Assembly: GCA_002423105.1 (NCBI GenBank)
Contig: DIUT01000003.1
Location: 1 to 56,686, forward strand
Length of the DNA stretch: 56,686 bases
Direction: 5' to 3'
From: Geobacter sp. UBA6151
GTDB lineage: Bacteria; Desulfobacterota; Desulfuromonadia; Geobacterales; Pseudopelobacteraceae
In this document: positions 7,720 to 15,750 of the stretch, piece after piece
Position numbering within the stretch: the first letter of the stretch is position 1
Layout of the letters: each line of letters begins with the position of its first letter
Notes under the pieces: generated by a model
Database searches by the model: none
Seen by the model: only the letters and a program-made list of their open reading frames with translations
What the model was told of the DNA's origin: nothing
Made by a program: the position numbers and the translations under genes

Positions 7720-9162
7720 TTACGCCTGTTCACGCAGCATGGTTGAGATAAGTATCATTTCGTCCAGCTTATCACCTTTAATCATTAACAAGTCATTGGC
7801 GCGTAAATACTCAGTTAAGGGGTGTACTGCTTCTTTGGGATGTAAGAAATGTCTGCGGGGCGCGGTTACGCCCTGCAGGCATTCTTGAAAATCATCAGGG
7901 TTGCCGATGGTGTAAATCTTATCAAACTGTGCCTGTTGGATAAGATCGCCTAAATACGACGGAGGAAGAAGCTCCCAAATAATAGAACCATATTCCTGCT
8001 CATCATAAACCGGTCCCAACACCAGAATTTTTTGCCCGCCACTGCGTGGCTTCAAGCGCGCAGCCACCTTGAAAAAATCAATTATCCCCAGCACCGAACT
8101 ACGAAAACTCTGATCATAAATTGAATAACTTCCAGCGTGTACGGCTAGTTCGTAAAATCTGCCCGAAGTCTGAAATGGTTGATAACTGGTGAAGCGCTGG
8201 ACTGCCTCAGACAGATCCAGCCCCATGAGGCTGATTGCGGCCAGCACTCCAACACTGCTGAGGGGCGCATGTTCTTCTAGTGCCGGTAAAAAGTAATGGT
8301 ACTGTTCTGTCTCGATACGCACTTTTACTTCCCAACCCAAAAGCTCACTATCAAAATCCGCATTGAGCAGTTGTGCATAATCATCGGCATTATGACCAAA
8401 GGTAACGATTGGAATATCACCGTAAGCAAGGATGTGACCACGCAATTTTTGATAATAGCGTGGGTCTGATTTTACAAGACAGCATCCATTGGCTTGCAAC
8501 CCTGCAACCACCGAGGCCTTGGCGGCAATCAGGTTTTCGACACTACCGTGCTTCGCCAGATGCTCATACCCGATTTCGGTAATCACGCATAGATTGGGCT
8601 TAACTATGTGCGAGCGTCGTTTGCCGTATTTCAGATGCGGCACGGCAACTTCGATAAGCGAAATCTGGTGTCGTTGTTTGGTGTTAGCAAGTGTAAGATG
8701 GATGCCTATATCCATGTTTTTGCTGTCGAGTTTGGTGTTAAGCGACACCTGTTCAGAAGTCAAATGAGCAAACAGTACTTTAAAACCGGTTTTCCCTTCA
8801 GTGCCGGTAACCAGAATACGTTGTGCGGTTGATTTGTCTCGCACTGCGTTTGCAATGGCTTGCAATGCTCCATAGGTGTTTTCTACCCGTAATACGTTAG
8901 CCCCTCCAAGCGTCGATTCTTTACGAATCAGAGCGGCGGCCCCCATTGTCGCAACCTTATCCAGTACCCGCTGAGTCTCACTGCTCGTACGCGACGCAGG
9001 CCACTGCTCCAGGTTGGTGGTAATCAGCAGGTCGCCTGGCTGTATCTCTTTGGCATTCACACTAATCCGCAAAAACTCTGGAATATTCGATGTTACAGAC
9101 CATGTTCCGCCTGTTATCTCGGCCAAATCCTGTGCGGATAAAATTACGGTGTCCGTCATCAT
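7720..9162 (-). CDS. Mur ligase-like ATP-dependent amide ligase
   Basis: 480 residues with a MurF-like layout. The N-terminal part (AQDLAEITGGTW) resembles MurF's UDP-substrate domain. The central P-loop is GTEGKTGFK (~117-125, GTxGKT), followed by VITEIGYEHLAKHGSVENL and an AKASVV carbamylation-type Lys region. The C-terminal part has YDQSFRSSVLG where MurF has its DDxYNANP motif, and ends in MIKGDKLDEM. Mur ligases join an amino acid or peptide to a carboxylate with ATP hydrolysis. The altered C-terminal motif argues against cell-wall MurF itself and for a specialised ligase. It is the last gene of the leftward operon. A TGAGG sequence precedes two adjacent ATG codons (9162, 9159); the second has the better spacing. 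Confidence 0.78.
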   Translation of the reverse strand: MMTDTVILSAQDLAEITGGTWSVTSNIPEFLRISVNAKEIQPGDLLITTNLEQWPASRTSSETQRVLDKVATMGAAALIRKESTLGGANVLRVENTYGALQAIANAVRDKSTAQRILVTGTEGKTGFKVLFAHLTSEQVSLNTKLDSKNMDIGIHLTLANTKQRHQISLIEVAVPHLKYGKRRSHIVKPNLCVITEIGYEHLAKHGSVENLIAAKASVVAGLQANGCCLVKSDPRYYQKLRGHILAYGDIPIVTFGHNADDYAQLLNADFDSELLGWEVKVRIETEQYHYFLPALEEHAPLSSVGVLAAISLMGLDLSEAVQRFTSYQPFQTSGRFYELAVHAGSYSIYDQSFRSSVLGIIDFFKVAARLKPRSGGQKILVLGPVYDEQEYGSIIWELLPPSYLGDLIQQAQFDKIYTIGNPDDFQECLQGVTAPRRHFLHPKEAVHPLTEYLRANDLLMIKGDKLDEMILISTMLREQA

Positions 9163-9199
9163 CGCCTCATTTGTGAGTAAAAATGGTGATACCCGGCGA

Positions 9200-10201
9200 T
9201 TAATCGCATCGTTTTTGGGTATATGCTTCCAAAGCGCTTAAAAAACCAACAAGTTCAGGCGTTTTAAGTTGTTGTGCCGTACATGTTGTGTTAATTGCCT
9301 GTTTAACCGCACAAAAGATAGGTACATGGTTATCGGTATTAAACTTTTGATCATTTTCATCCCAGGCGTAAGCGGTATAACCACGTTCCCTGGTCACTTT
9401 GTCACTTTGAGACTGTAAATTTTCCAACAGGTTTTTTATAAAGCCATAGCCATGCACCGTAGTATCCTCAAACACAGGTGGATATGAAGTAATCTGCTGG
9501 TGCGGGAGTTTGGGCAGCGTGAATTGACCGGCATTCCGGTCGCACAGATAAGCCAAACGGTTCCAGAATACCGACGCTCCATAATCTTGCTTGACCAGTG
9601 CTGATAATGCCTCTGCACTGGTCGGCAAAGCCTGGCCCTTGCCGACCCCTTTTTTAAAAGCATATTCCGACCAACGTGCGGTGCCTTCGGTATACCAGCG
9701 ATTTTTAAACATGGTGTAGCCATTCTGAAAGAGATGAAATAATTCATGGGGTGGCGTCATAGTCTGGGCCCGCAGATTATTTGACAATTTTATCACGAGC
9801 GCTCTGTCGGACTTATCCTTAAACATTCGATACTTATATTTAACTACTTCATCGCCGCCACTCCCTTTCCCTTCAATGCTTAACAGATGTATATCAATAT
9901 ACTTGGCTTTGCCCTGGTAACGCATGCTGTTTAAGGGATTGGTCAGTCCAAAGACGTCGGTATATAAAATATCGGCTGCTGATAATTTAAGGCCAAGATG
10001 TTCAACATAATCAGGGATAGCATTATTGTTATGGTCTTTCTGATGTTCAACAGGCAGTGCATGTTTGCCGTTCAGGGTATAAAAAATGCGGAACGGATGA
10101 AGCTGGTAAACCTTATCCAAGCTATCACTCTCAGATTTGGCATGCACGGTGGTTGCCAGGAAACATAATGGCAATAGTTTGATGGCCAGTCGTTTGTACA
10201 T
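9200..10201 (-). CDS. Secreted HExxH metallopeptidase (MXAN_6640-like)
   Basis: 333 residues with a signal peptide (LAIKLLPLCFLATTVHA). The motif HELFHLFQNGY (~149-159) supplies HExxH, and WYTEGTARWSEY about 20 residues later supplies a third-ligand Glu, as in gluzincin-type secreted proteases. The upstream IPDYVEHLG stretch and the EGTA.W.E element resemble the MXAN_6640 family of putative metalloproteases. It sits between the LanM-like gene (12-bp gap) and the Mur ligase (37-bp gap), so the three are almost certainly co-transcribed. It could mature an exported product or the nearby SD-repeat adhesin; that is inference. An AAGG ribosome site precedes the ATG. Confidence 0.75.
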   Translation of the reverse strand: MYKRLAIKLLPLCFLATTVHAKSESDSLDKVYQLHPFRIFYTLNGKHALPVEHQKDHNNNAIPDYVEHLGLKLSAADILYTDVFGLTNPLNSMRYQGKAKYIDIHLLSIEGKGSGGDEVVKYKYRMFKDKSDRALVIKLSNNLRAQTMTPPHELFHLFQNGYTMFKNRWYTEGTARWSEYAFKKGVGKGQALPTSAEALSALVKQDYGASVFWNRLAYLCDRNAGQFTLPKLPHQQITSYPPVFEDTTVHGYGFIKNLLENLQSQSDKVTRERGYTAYAWDENDQKFNTDNHVPIFCAVKQAINTTCTAQQLKTPELVGFLSALEAYTQKRCD

Positions 10202-10212
10202 AGTATTGAACC

Positions 10213-12087
10213 TTATGGTGTGTAACCCAATTGAGAAGCCAATGACTCGCCGATTTCTTCGGCAAATTTCACTGCTGCATAACGAGGTGGTACTGTCGGC
10301 ATCATCAGGGATTGAATGAATTGTGCGTACAGTTCAGCGTAACGCCGAATAGCCGGTTCACTGGACGGGTCGCACAGTTTGCTGGCTATCTTTTTGGCAA
10401 CTTGCAAGGAGCAGGGGCGCATAAACATCTCACGGCTTGCTTCGGTGGTATGCACATCAGTCATAATAACTTTACCCTGATGATAGATATTGGCTTCGCC
10501 CAGATTTTTGGTGATATAAAAATAATCACCATTCACCAGACTATCAAAAACAGGTTGTTGCAAGAGTTGAATATGTTCCTGCTTCAGATCAGCCTTCCTG
10601 ATGAACTTCTCTTTGTTTTGCAGGGATAACGTTATTTCCTGCCTGATTTTGGCACTTAACTGCTCGGGATCAGGATAATCATGCAGATATTCTAAATATA
10701 TGTTCTGTAAAATTGGCGATAAAACAAAATACGTTCCGTAACGTACCGGTAACCCTGTTAAAGTATCGAAAAATGCGTTGAGTTGACGGTTCGCTTCCGG
10801 TTCTGTACGCAATGCGCTGAAAACCTCTTCAAAGCCTTGTTTCAGATCATCAGCGTACAAGGTATGTACATTTTGTGGAGCACTGTCTTTATCCAGGTTG
10901 CGATTACTGCCTTTTTCTTTAACAATCAGCATATTTTCTACTGCAACTTCAAACAGCTTGTTTTTGGGCGATTTAATACGAGGGTTTCGGATTAACTGGC
11001 CTTTTTTAACCATGTATAAGCTGGTCGGCTTGAGATTATGCAAGCCATGCAGCCAAAAATAATTCAGCAATGTTCTTTTTAAAGAGAGCGGTGGAAGTAT
11101 CAGCGAATCATGATCGTCAAGCTCTTTCAGAAAGGTATTTAATACGCCAGGGTCAAGAGCGACATCCACATCTGCTAAATACGGTTTTTTGTTGCTGATT
11201 CTTATGTTGCTCGGGATCAGGTCATATAAACCCACCATTAAACTGACAGCGGTCAAATGCCCTAACTGCCGGTGCAGGATTTTTGCCTCGTCATGAGTTA
11301 AACAAACATCTGCTTCGGTGCCACAGCGTAAATAATCGACATAGCCATAGCTACCTTGCGCATCCCGACAGGGAAGGAACTGATAGGTCGGCAGCGGCAC
11401 AAAATCCCTGCCTGATGTTTTACGTAGAAAGTTGTTCAGTAATTCAATAAGACTGGGCTGGTTACTTGCCAGGTGGCCGACCAGACGTGCTTCGATGCGA
11501 ATATCGCGCGGTTTGTAAACTATTTTCTGTTGATTATCCAGGGTAATAATGGCAATGCGCTGCCCGCCGTTAAACGGAAACTGTCCGGCCATCTGTAAAT
11601 GCACAACGCCTTTGGGGGGTGCTGTTTCAGCAGGCCAGACAGGTATAAAATCTGTGGATATGGATGACAGATCGTTGGCAATACGTTGTGTTGTCAGCTT
11701 GACAGTAGCTGTAAAACAGCGGATCTCCTTGTCAATAGCCTGTTGTAGTGAACGATTGCCGCCAAGCAGATGCTCTAAAGCCTCCTGGTCGGTACGGGTG
11801 CTTTTGAACAGCCCTTGCATGAGTTGGTTGTAAGGTTGTGCCGGTTTCTGCTGTTTGTCAAAATGGCGGGCCAGTGCGGTAAGTAAAAAATGCTGATCCA
11901 GCAATGTGGCGAGTTGTCCGCCCAGTTCGGTTAAGAGCGATTGTTCGGGTGTGGCATCTATTGAGCTGACATTGACCGCCATCTCCAGTAACGCATTGAA
12001 CAGTAGTGGCTTTAATAATCTGCCGCGGTATCGGCTGGCAAAGTTGATGTTGTTCAGAGCCTGGGTGACCAAAAGCTGATCGTTCAT
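10213..12087 (-). CDS. Stand-alone LanM-type (DUF4135) lanthipeptide kinase/dehydratase homologue lacking the cyclase domain
   Basis: 624 residues from the ATG at 12087, which has GGGGAG six bases upstream. The longer open frame to the right is a shadow inside birA. Hallmarks of the LanM dehydratase half: IVYKPRDIRIE (~190), GYVDYLRCGTEADVC, the catalytic-loop region YDLIPSNIRISN (~286-297), LADVDVAL (~305) and GDYFYITKN (~515) in place of GDIPYFT. LanM enzymes phosphorylate Ser/Thr and eliminate phosphate to give Dha/Dhb. The His usual in the DxHxxxN-type loop is Ile here, while the following Asn and the DxD/DxE Asp remain. The ~400-residue LanC cyclase domain is absent. The protein may phosphorylate or dehydrate Ser/Thr without ring formation, or be a derived kinase. 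It is the first gene of the leftward cluster operon, 43 bp after birA. Confidence 0.82.
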   Translation of the reverse strand: MNDQLLVTQALNNINFASRYRGRLLKPLLFNALLEMAVNVSSIDATPEQSLLTELGGQLATLLDQHFLLTALARHFDKQQKPAQPYNQLMQGLFKSTRTDQEALEHLLGGNRSLQQAIDKEIRCFTATVKLTTQRIANDLSSISTDFIPVWPAETAPPKGVVHLQMAGQFPFNGGQRIAIITLDNQQKIVYKPRDIRIEARLVGHLASNQPSLIELLNNFLRKTSGRDFVPLPTYQFLPCRDAQGSYGYVDYLRCGTEADVCLTHDEAKILHRQLGHLTAVSLMVGLYDLIPSNIRISNKKPYLADVDVALDPGVLNTFLKELDDHDSLILPPLSLKRTLLNYFWLHGLHNLKPTSLYMVKKGQLIRNPRIKSPKNKLFEVAVENMLIVKEKGSNRNLDKDSAPQNVHTLYADDLKQGFEEVFSALRTEPEANRQLNAFFDTLTGLPVRYGTYFVLSPILQNIYLEYLHDYPDPEQLSAKIRQEITLSLQNKEKFIRKADLKQEHIQLLQQPVFDSLVNGDYFYITKNLGEANIYHQGKVIMTDVHTTEASREMFMRPCSLQVAKKIASKLCDPSSEPAIRRYAELYAQFIQSLMMPTVPPRYAAVKFAEEIGESLASQLGYTP

Positions 12088-12130
12088 TAAGACTCCCCAA
12101 AAAACGAGAGGATGGTACGCAGTCAGCTTG

Positions 12131-13108
12131 TCAGCAGATGGTGACGTCGCCGCTGACAATTCGCTCCGTACTACCGTCCGGCCGTTGCAGCAGCAATGCT
12201 CCGTCCCGGTCAATTCCGGCAAAGGGGCCGTGCAGGGTGTTGTTGCCCAGGTCAACCGAAACATTCCGCCCAAAGGCGTTGCAGCGGCGGGACCATGCTT
12301 CCCGCACCGGATCAAACCCCTCAAGCTGAAACCGTTCATAGGCTGCAGCCAGTTCCGTGAAAAGCCGGACGGCAAAGGCGGTCCGGTCCACCGGCGCCCC
12401 GGATGCTATCCGCAGTGATGTGGCCGGGCTGCGCAGGTCTGACGGGAACCGGTCTTCCGTCATGTTGACATTAACGCCGATACCAAGGATCACAAACCCC
12501 ACCCGGTCAGTTTCGGCGCTCATTTCATTCAGCAGTCCCGCCACTTTCCGTCCTTCCAACAGCAGGTCGTTGGGCCACTTTATTGTTGGCGCAAGGCCGG
12601 TGATCCCTTCAATGGCGTCGGCAACTGCTACAGCAGAGAGAAAGGTCAGCTGGGACGCTTCATAGGGTAGCAGGTCGGGACGTAGTATGATGGAACAGTA
12701 GAGATTGACTCCGGCAGGGGATTCCCAACGGCGGCCCAGGCGCCCTTTGCCCCCGCTCTGGCAGTCGGACAACACCACCGTTCCTTCCTCGGCGCCGTTT
12801 TCGGCCAGGCGAAACGCATCACTGTTGGTTGAAACCGTTGTGGCGGAACAGACCAGCCGCTGGCCTATCAGGCAACTGCCGGGCAGTTGGGCGCGCAGTG
12901 CGGTTTCGTCCAGCAGGTCCGGGCTGGAAAGGAGGCGGTAGCCTTTTGAGGGGGTTGCGTCAATGCGGTAGCCATGCTGGCGAAGCGTTGCGATCTTTTT
13001 CCAGATTGCGCTGCGGGTCACTCCCAGCTCCCGGCTTAAACGGCCGCCGGACAGATATTCGCCGGTTTCACGCAGCAGCCGGAGGATAGCAGCGATATCG
13101 CTGTTCAT
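12131..13108 (-). CDS. birA: Biotin-[acetyl-CoA-carboxylase] ligase / biotin operon repressor
   Basis: 325 residues. The N-terminal winged helix-turn-helix (ELGVTRSAIWKKIATLRQHG) makes this the long, regulatory form of BirA. The catalytic domain has GKGRLGRRWESP (biotinyl-AMP loop) and KWPNDLLLEGRKV. A C-terminal SH3-like domain follows. The enzyme attaches biotin to AccB and probably represses biotin genes. The start overlaps the nadC stop by 4 bp. No bio genes lie nearby. The leftward LanM cluster begins 43 bp downstream without an obvious terminator, so read-through into it is possible. Confidence 0.95.
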   Translation of the reverse strand: MNSDIAAILRLLRETGEYLSGGRLSRELGVTRSAIWKKIATLRQHGYRIDATPSKGYRLLSSPDLLDETALRAQLPGSCLIGQRLVCSATTVSTNSDAFRLAENGAEEGTVVLSDCQSGGKGRLGRRWESPAGVNLYCSIILRPDLLPYEASQLTFLSAVAVADAIEGITGLAPTIKWPNDLLLEGRKVAGLLNEMSAETDRVGFVILGIGVNVNMTEDRFPSDLRSPATSLRIASGAPVDRTAFAVRLFTELAAAYERFQLEGFDPVREAWSRRCNAFGRNVSVDLGNNTLHGPFAGIDRDGALLLQRPDGSTERIVSGDVTIC

Positions 13109-13935
13109 GCCCCGTCCAGCAGCATCGAGATGTCCATGGCCCGCGGGGAATGGGTCAGTGCGCCGACAGAGATGATATCCACCCCGGTTTCGGCAATGGC
13201 GCGGACTGTCTCCAGGTTAACGCCGCCGGACGCCTCCACCAGCGCCTGCCCGGCGATCAGGCCGACACAGCGGCGCATGGTTGCGCAATCCATGTTGTCC
13301 AGCATGATGATGTCGGCCCCGGCTGCCAGCGCTTCTTCAACCTGGGCAACGGTTTCGGTTTCAATTTCAATCTTGAGGGTATGGGGGATGTAGGCGCGGG
13401 CGCGGCGTATGGCCTCGGTGATGCCTCCGGCAGCGGCGATGTGGTTTTCCTTGATCAGGATGCCGTCGTAGAGGCCGGTGCGGTGGTTGACCCCTCCGCC
13501 GACGCGGACGGCGTATTTTTCCAGTATCCGCAAGCCCGGAGTGGTCTTGCGGGTGTCCACGATACGGGCGGCAGTGCCTTGCACTGCCTGGACGTAACGC
13601 GCCGTCAGGGTGGCGATGCCGGACATCCGTTGCAGCAGGTTCAGGGCCACCCGCTCCCCCTGCAAGAGCACCGAGGCATCGCCTGAAATGCGGGCAAGTT
13701 CTTTTCCGGCGGCAATCCGCTCGCCGTCACAACAGAACGGGTCAAAGCTGACGGTCGAGTCCTGCAGGGTAAAGACCCGTGCAGCGGCGGCAAGTCCGGC
13801 AACCGTCATCTCCTCCTTGGCCAGCAGGCGCGCTGAGGTGGGGCGCGGCCCACTGAGCATCGCCTGGGTGGTCAGGTCGCCGGTATGGATATCTTCATGG
13901 AGCGCATTACGAATAATGTCGTCAAGGGCAAGCAT
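13105..13935 (-). CDS. nadC: Nicotinate-nucleotide pyrophosphorylase (quinolinate phosphoribosyltransferase)
   Basis: 276 residues from the ATG at 13935, the usual MLALDDIIRNALHEDI... opening of NadC, with AAAGG upstream. It converts quinolinate and PRPP to nicotinate mononucleotide in de novo NAD synthesis. Visible family signatures are EDIHTGDLTT, VDTRKTTPGLR, KYAVRVGGGVNHR and IMLDNM, and the barrel end VEASGGVNLETV with DIISVGALTHS. It is translationally coupled to birA through a 4-bp overlap. nadA and nadB are not in the window. Confidence 0.96.
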   Translation of the reverse strand: MLALDDIIRNALHEDIHTGDLTTQAMLSGPRPTSARLLAKEEMTVAGLAAAARVFTLQDSTVSFDPFCCDGERIAAGKELARISGDASVLLQGERVALNLLQRMSGIATLTARYVQAVQGTAARIVDTRKTTPGLRILEKYAVRVGGGVNHRTGLYDGILIKENHIAAAGGITEAIRRARAYIPHTLKIEIETETVAQVEEALAAGADIIMLDNMDCATMRRCVGLIAGQALVEASGGVNLETVRAIAETGVDIISVGALTHSPRAMDISMLLDGA

Positions 13936-14042
13936 GGCAGGCCTTTCTGTAAAAAGTGCATTTTTATACCACGGCGCTGTCAGCAGCTGCAACCGCATTT
14001 CAGGTTCACTGTAGCGTGCAACGTAAGCATGTAGAGGTTATT

Positions 14043-14729
14043 TTAGAGAAACAGGCGGAATGCCTTGAGGATGATGCTGAACAGGTCCGGATCTGACTGA
14101 CGCAGCGGCTCACTGAAACTGCCAAAGGCGGAGGATTCGTCATCGTATCCCTTTAACTTCCGGCGCTGTTCTTTTTCCAATTGTTCGCGTTCCTTACGCC
14201 GTTGCTCCTGCCGTTCCTGCTCCAGCAGCTTGCCCCCCAGTTTCATCCATTCAAACAGGTGCCGCAGTTCTCCACCGTCCAGCCACACGCCGTGGTTTTT
14301 GCAGCGATCAACAACGACACCACTTTTTGCGCCAAAGTTGACCCGATGCATCAGTTGCTGGCAGACCGGACACTTGATGTAGCTGATCGGGTACTGGTTC
14401 AGTGGCCGTTTTTCGTTGATCGCTTTCAGGCCGACCGGGTCGATGCCGGAAACGTTGCTGACAGTGGCTTCAAGCAGTGCCTCCAGCTCTCCCGGATCGA
14501 AAAACAGTCCCATGCACTGCTTGCAACGCTCGATCAGAAAACGGTTGTGCAGTTTCAAATCCAGGCTCTTCAGGCGGATGTTGCAGCGGGGGCAGGTGCG
14601 CGGTGTGTCGCTTTCGTGGGTGGTGTAGTAATGGATGCCGCGCAGGTCGATGTCATTGCGGTTGCCGCAATAGCCGCAGATCAGCGAAGCAGGGGAGAGA
14701 GGGGCTTTGCAGTTTGAGCATCTGGCCAT
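14043..14729 (-). CDS. TFIIB-type zinc-ribbon protein with charged coiled-coil tail
   Basis: 228 residues from the ATG at 14729, which follows AAGGAG; the longer frame has no support. Three Cys pairs or clusters are visible: CSNCKAP...CGYCGNR at the N-terminus, CPRCNIRLK...CKQCMGLFFDPGELE in the middle, and CPVCQQLM...CKNHGVWLDGGEL. The last two have the zf-TFIIB signature (CxxC...C.xC.G.W.D.GEL). A strongly charged helix (EQERQEQRRKEREQLEKEQRRK) follows. Function is unknown; members are often predicted zinc-binding regulators or assembly factors. It ends in a short hydrophobic tail (FSIILKAFRLFL). Confidence 0.75.
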   Translation of the reverse strand: MARCSNCKAPLSPASLICGYCGNRNDIDLRGIHYYTTHESDTPRTCPRCNIRLKSLDLKLHNRFLIERCKQCMGLFFDPGELEALLEATVSNVSGIDPVGLKAINEKRPLNQYPISYIKCPVCQQLMHRVNFGAKSGVVVDRCKNHGVWLDGGELRHLFEWMKLGGKLLEQERQEQRRKEREQLEKEQRRKLKGYDDESSAFGSFSEPLRQSDPDLFSIILKAFRLFL

Positions 14730-14742
14730 TAAACCTGCTCCT

Positions 14743-15366
14743 TCAGGCAGAGATCTCTGTGTCAGCGGCCCGTGGCAACGACCAGTTATACCGGATCGCC
14801 AACAGGCGCAGCACAATGACGGCGCTGGCCGACAGCAAAAGGGTCCAGGTGTGGGGGAGGGTGGTGTTGCGGTGCAGCAGGTACATCAACGCCCCGCCGA
14901 AAAGGCAGGCCGAGGCGTAGACCTCCTTCTGCAGCACCATCGGCACCCGGGCGGAAAGCAGGTCGCGTACCATGCCGCCTGCGGTGGCGGTCATTACGCC
15001 CATCATCACGGCACCAAAAAAACCGAGCTTGAATTCAATGGCCTTGCCGGTGCCGATCACCACGAAGGTGCCCAATCCCACGGCGTCTAAATAGGGTAGC
15101 GGGTGGAGCAGCGTATCCAGGCGCTGATGAAAGATAAAGACCAGTAACGAGACGGCAATGGAGAGGTAGAGGTAGGTTTCATCCTTGAAGATGAATGGTG
15201 GGACGTCTCCCAGGAAAAGGTCGCGCAGGGTGCCACCGCCGGTGGCGGTGACAAGTCCCAGCAACACGACGCCGAAAATATCCATGCCGCGGCGAATCCC
15301 CGCCAGGGCTCCCGAAGCAGCGAACGCCGCAGTACCGAGCAGATCAAGGGCATACAGCAGGGTCAT
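14743..15366 (-). CDS. TRIC/UPF0126-type membrane channel protein
   Basis: About 207 residues from the ATG at 15366, seven bases after GGAGG. It has seven hydrophobic segments arranged as two repeats, each with a Gly-rich kinked helix: GLVTATGGGTLRDLFLG and GVMTATAGGMVRDLLSA. This internal pseudo-symmetry is typical of the bacterial TRIC (trimeric intracellular cation channel, YicG/YadS) family. It is probably an inner-membrane channel; some relatives have been linked to amino-acid transport, and specificity here is unknown. It lies 13 bp upstream of the zinc-ribbon gene and probably shares its transcript. Confidence 0.88.
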   Translation of the reverse strand: MTLLYALDLLGTAAFAASGALAGIRRGMDIFGVVLLGLVTATGGGTLRDLFLGDVPPFIFKDETYLYLSIAVSLLVFIFHQRLDTLLHPLPYLDAVGLGTFVVIGTGKAIEFKLGFFGAVMMGVMTATAGGMVRDLLSARVPMVLQKEVYASACLFGGALMYLLHRNTTLPHTWTLLLSASAVIVLRLLAIRYNWSLPRAADTEISA

Positions 15367-15381
15367 CCTCAAACCTCCGTA

Positions 15382-15666
15382 TCAGGACAGCCGGAAATCT
15401 GCTCCGGCAAACTGGATATTGGCCGGATCTTCGCAGCGGGGGGGCGAAATGGCATGGACGCCGCCGCAGGCAGGACAGCTGGCCACAAAGGTGCTCAGGG
15501 TAAAGGCGACGCCGCATCCCTGACAGTTGGTTGCAAGACCGTCACCGGGCAGTTCACGTGTTCTCAGGCTGCCGCCGTGTGCCTGACTGACAAATTCAAC
15601 CAGTTCTCTGCCTTCTGCAAATGGTCCTGCTCCGGCGGCATGGCCGCCGCATCCACACTGTCCCAT
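15382..15666 (-). CDS. Small Cys-rich zinc-ribbon-like protein
   Basis: 94 residues with a good AAAGGAG ribosome site. It opens with MGQCGCGGHA, then has a CQGCG...CPACGG pair that could form a zinc ribbon like the metal site of HypA-type proteins, although the rest does not look like HypA. It sits 15 bp ahead of the TRIC gene. I do not recognise the family. A small metal-binding accessory protein is the most that can be said. Confidence 0.6.
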   Translation of the reverse strand: MGQCGCGGHAAGAGPFAEGRELVEFVSQAHGGSLRTRELPGDGLATNCQGCGVAFTLSTFVASCPACGGVHAISPPRCEDPANIQFAGADFRLS

Positions 15667-15750
15667 GATTGTTACTCCTTTGGTTTTTATTGTAAATAAT
15701 TCCGCCCGGCAGATCGTGCACGGTAACTGCGGGGTGCGCCATGACCCAGG

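Noticed and set aside
12088..12130. Lanthipeptide precursor gene next to the LanM homologue
   Set aside because: The gap to birA is only 43 bp and the other intergenic spaces of the cluster are under 40 bp, apart from 820-970, where no short frame with a ribosome site and Ser/Thr/Cys-rich core was seen.
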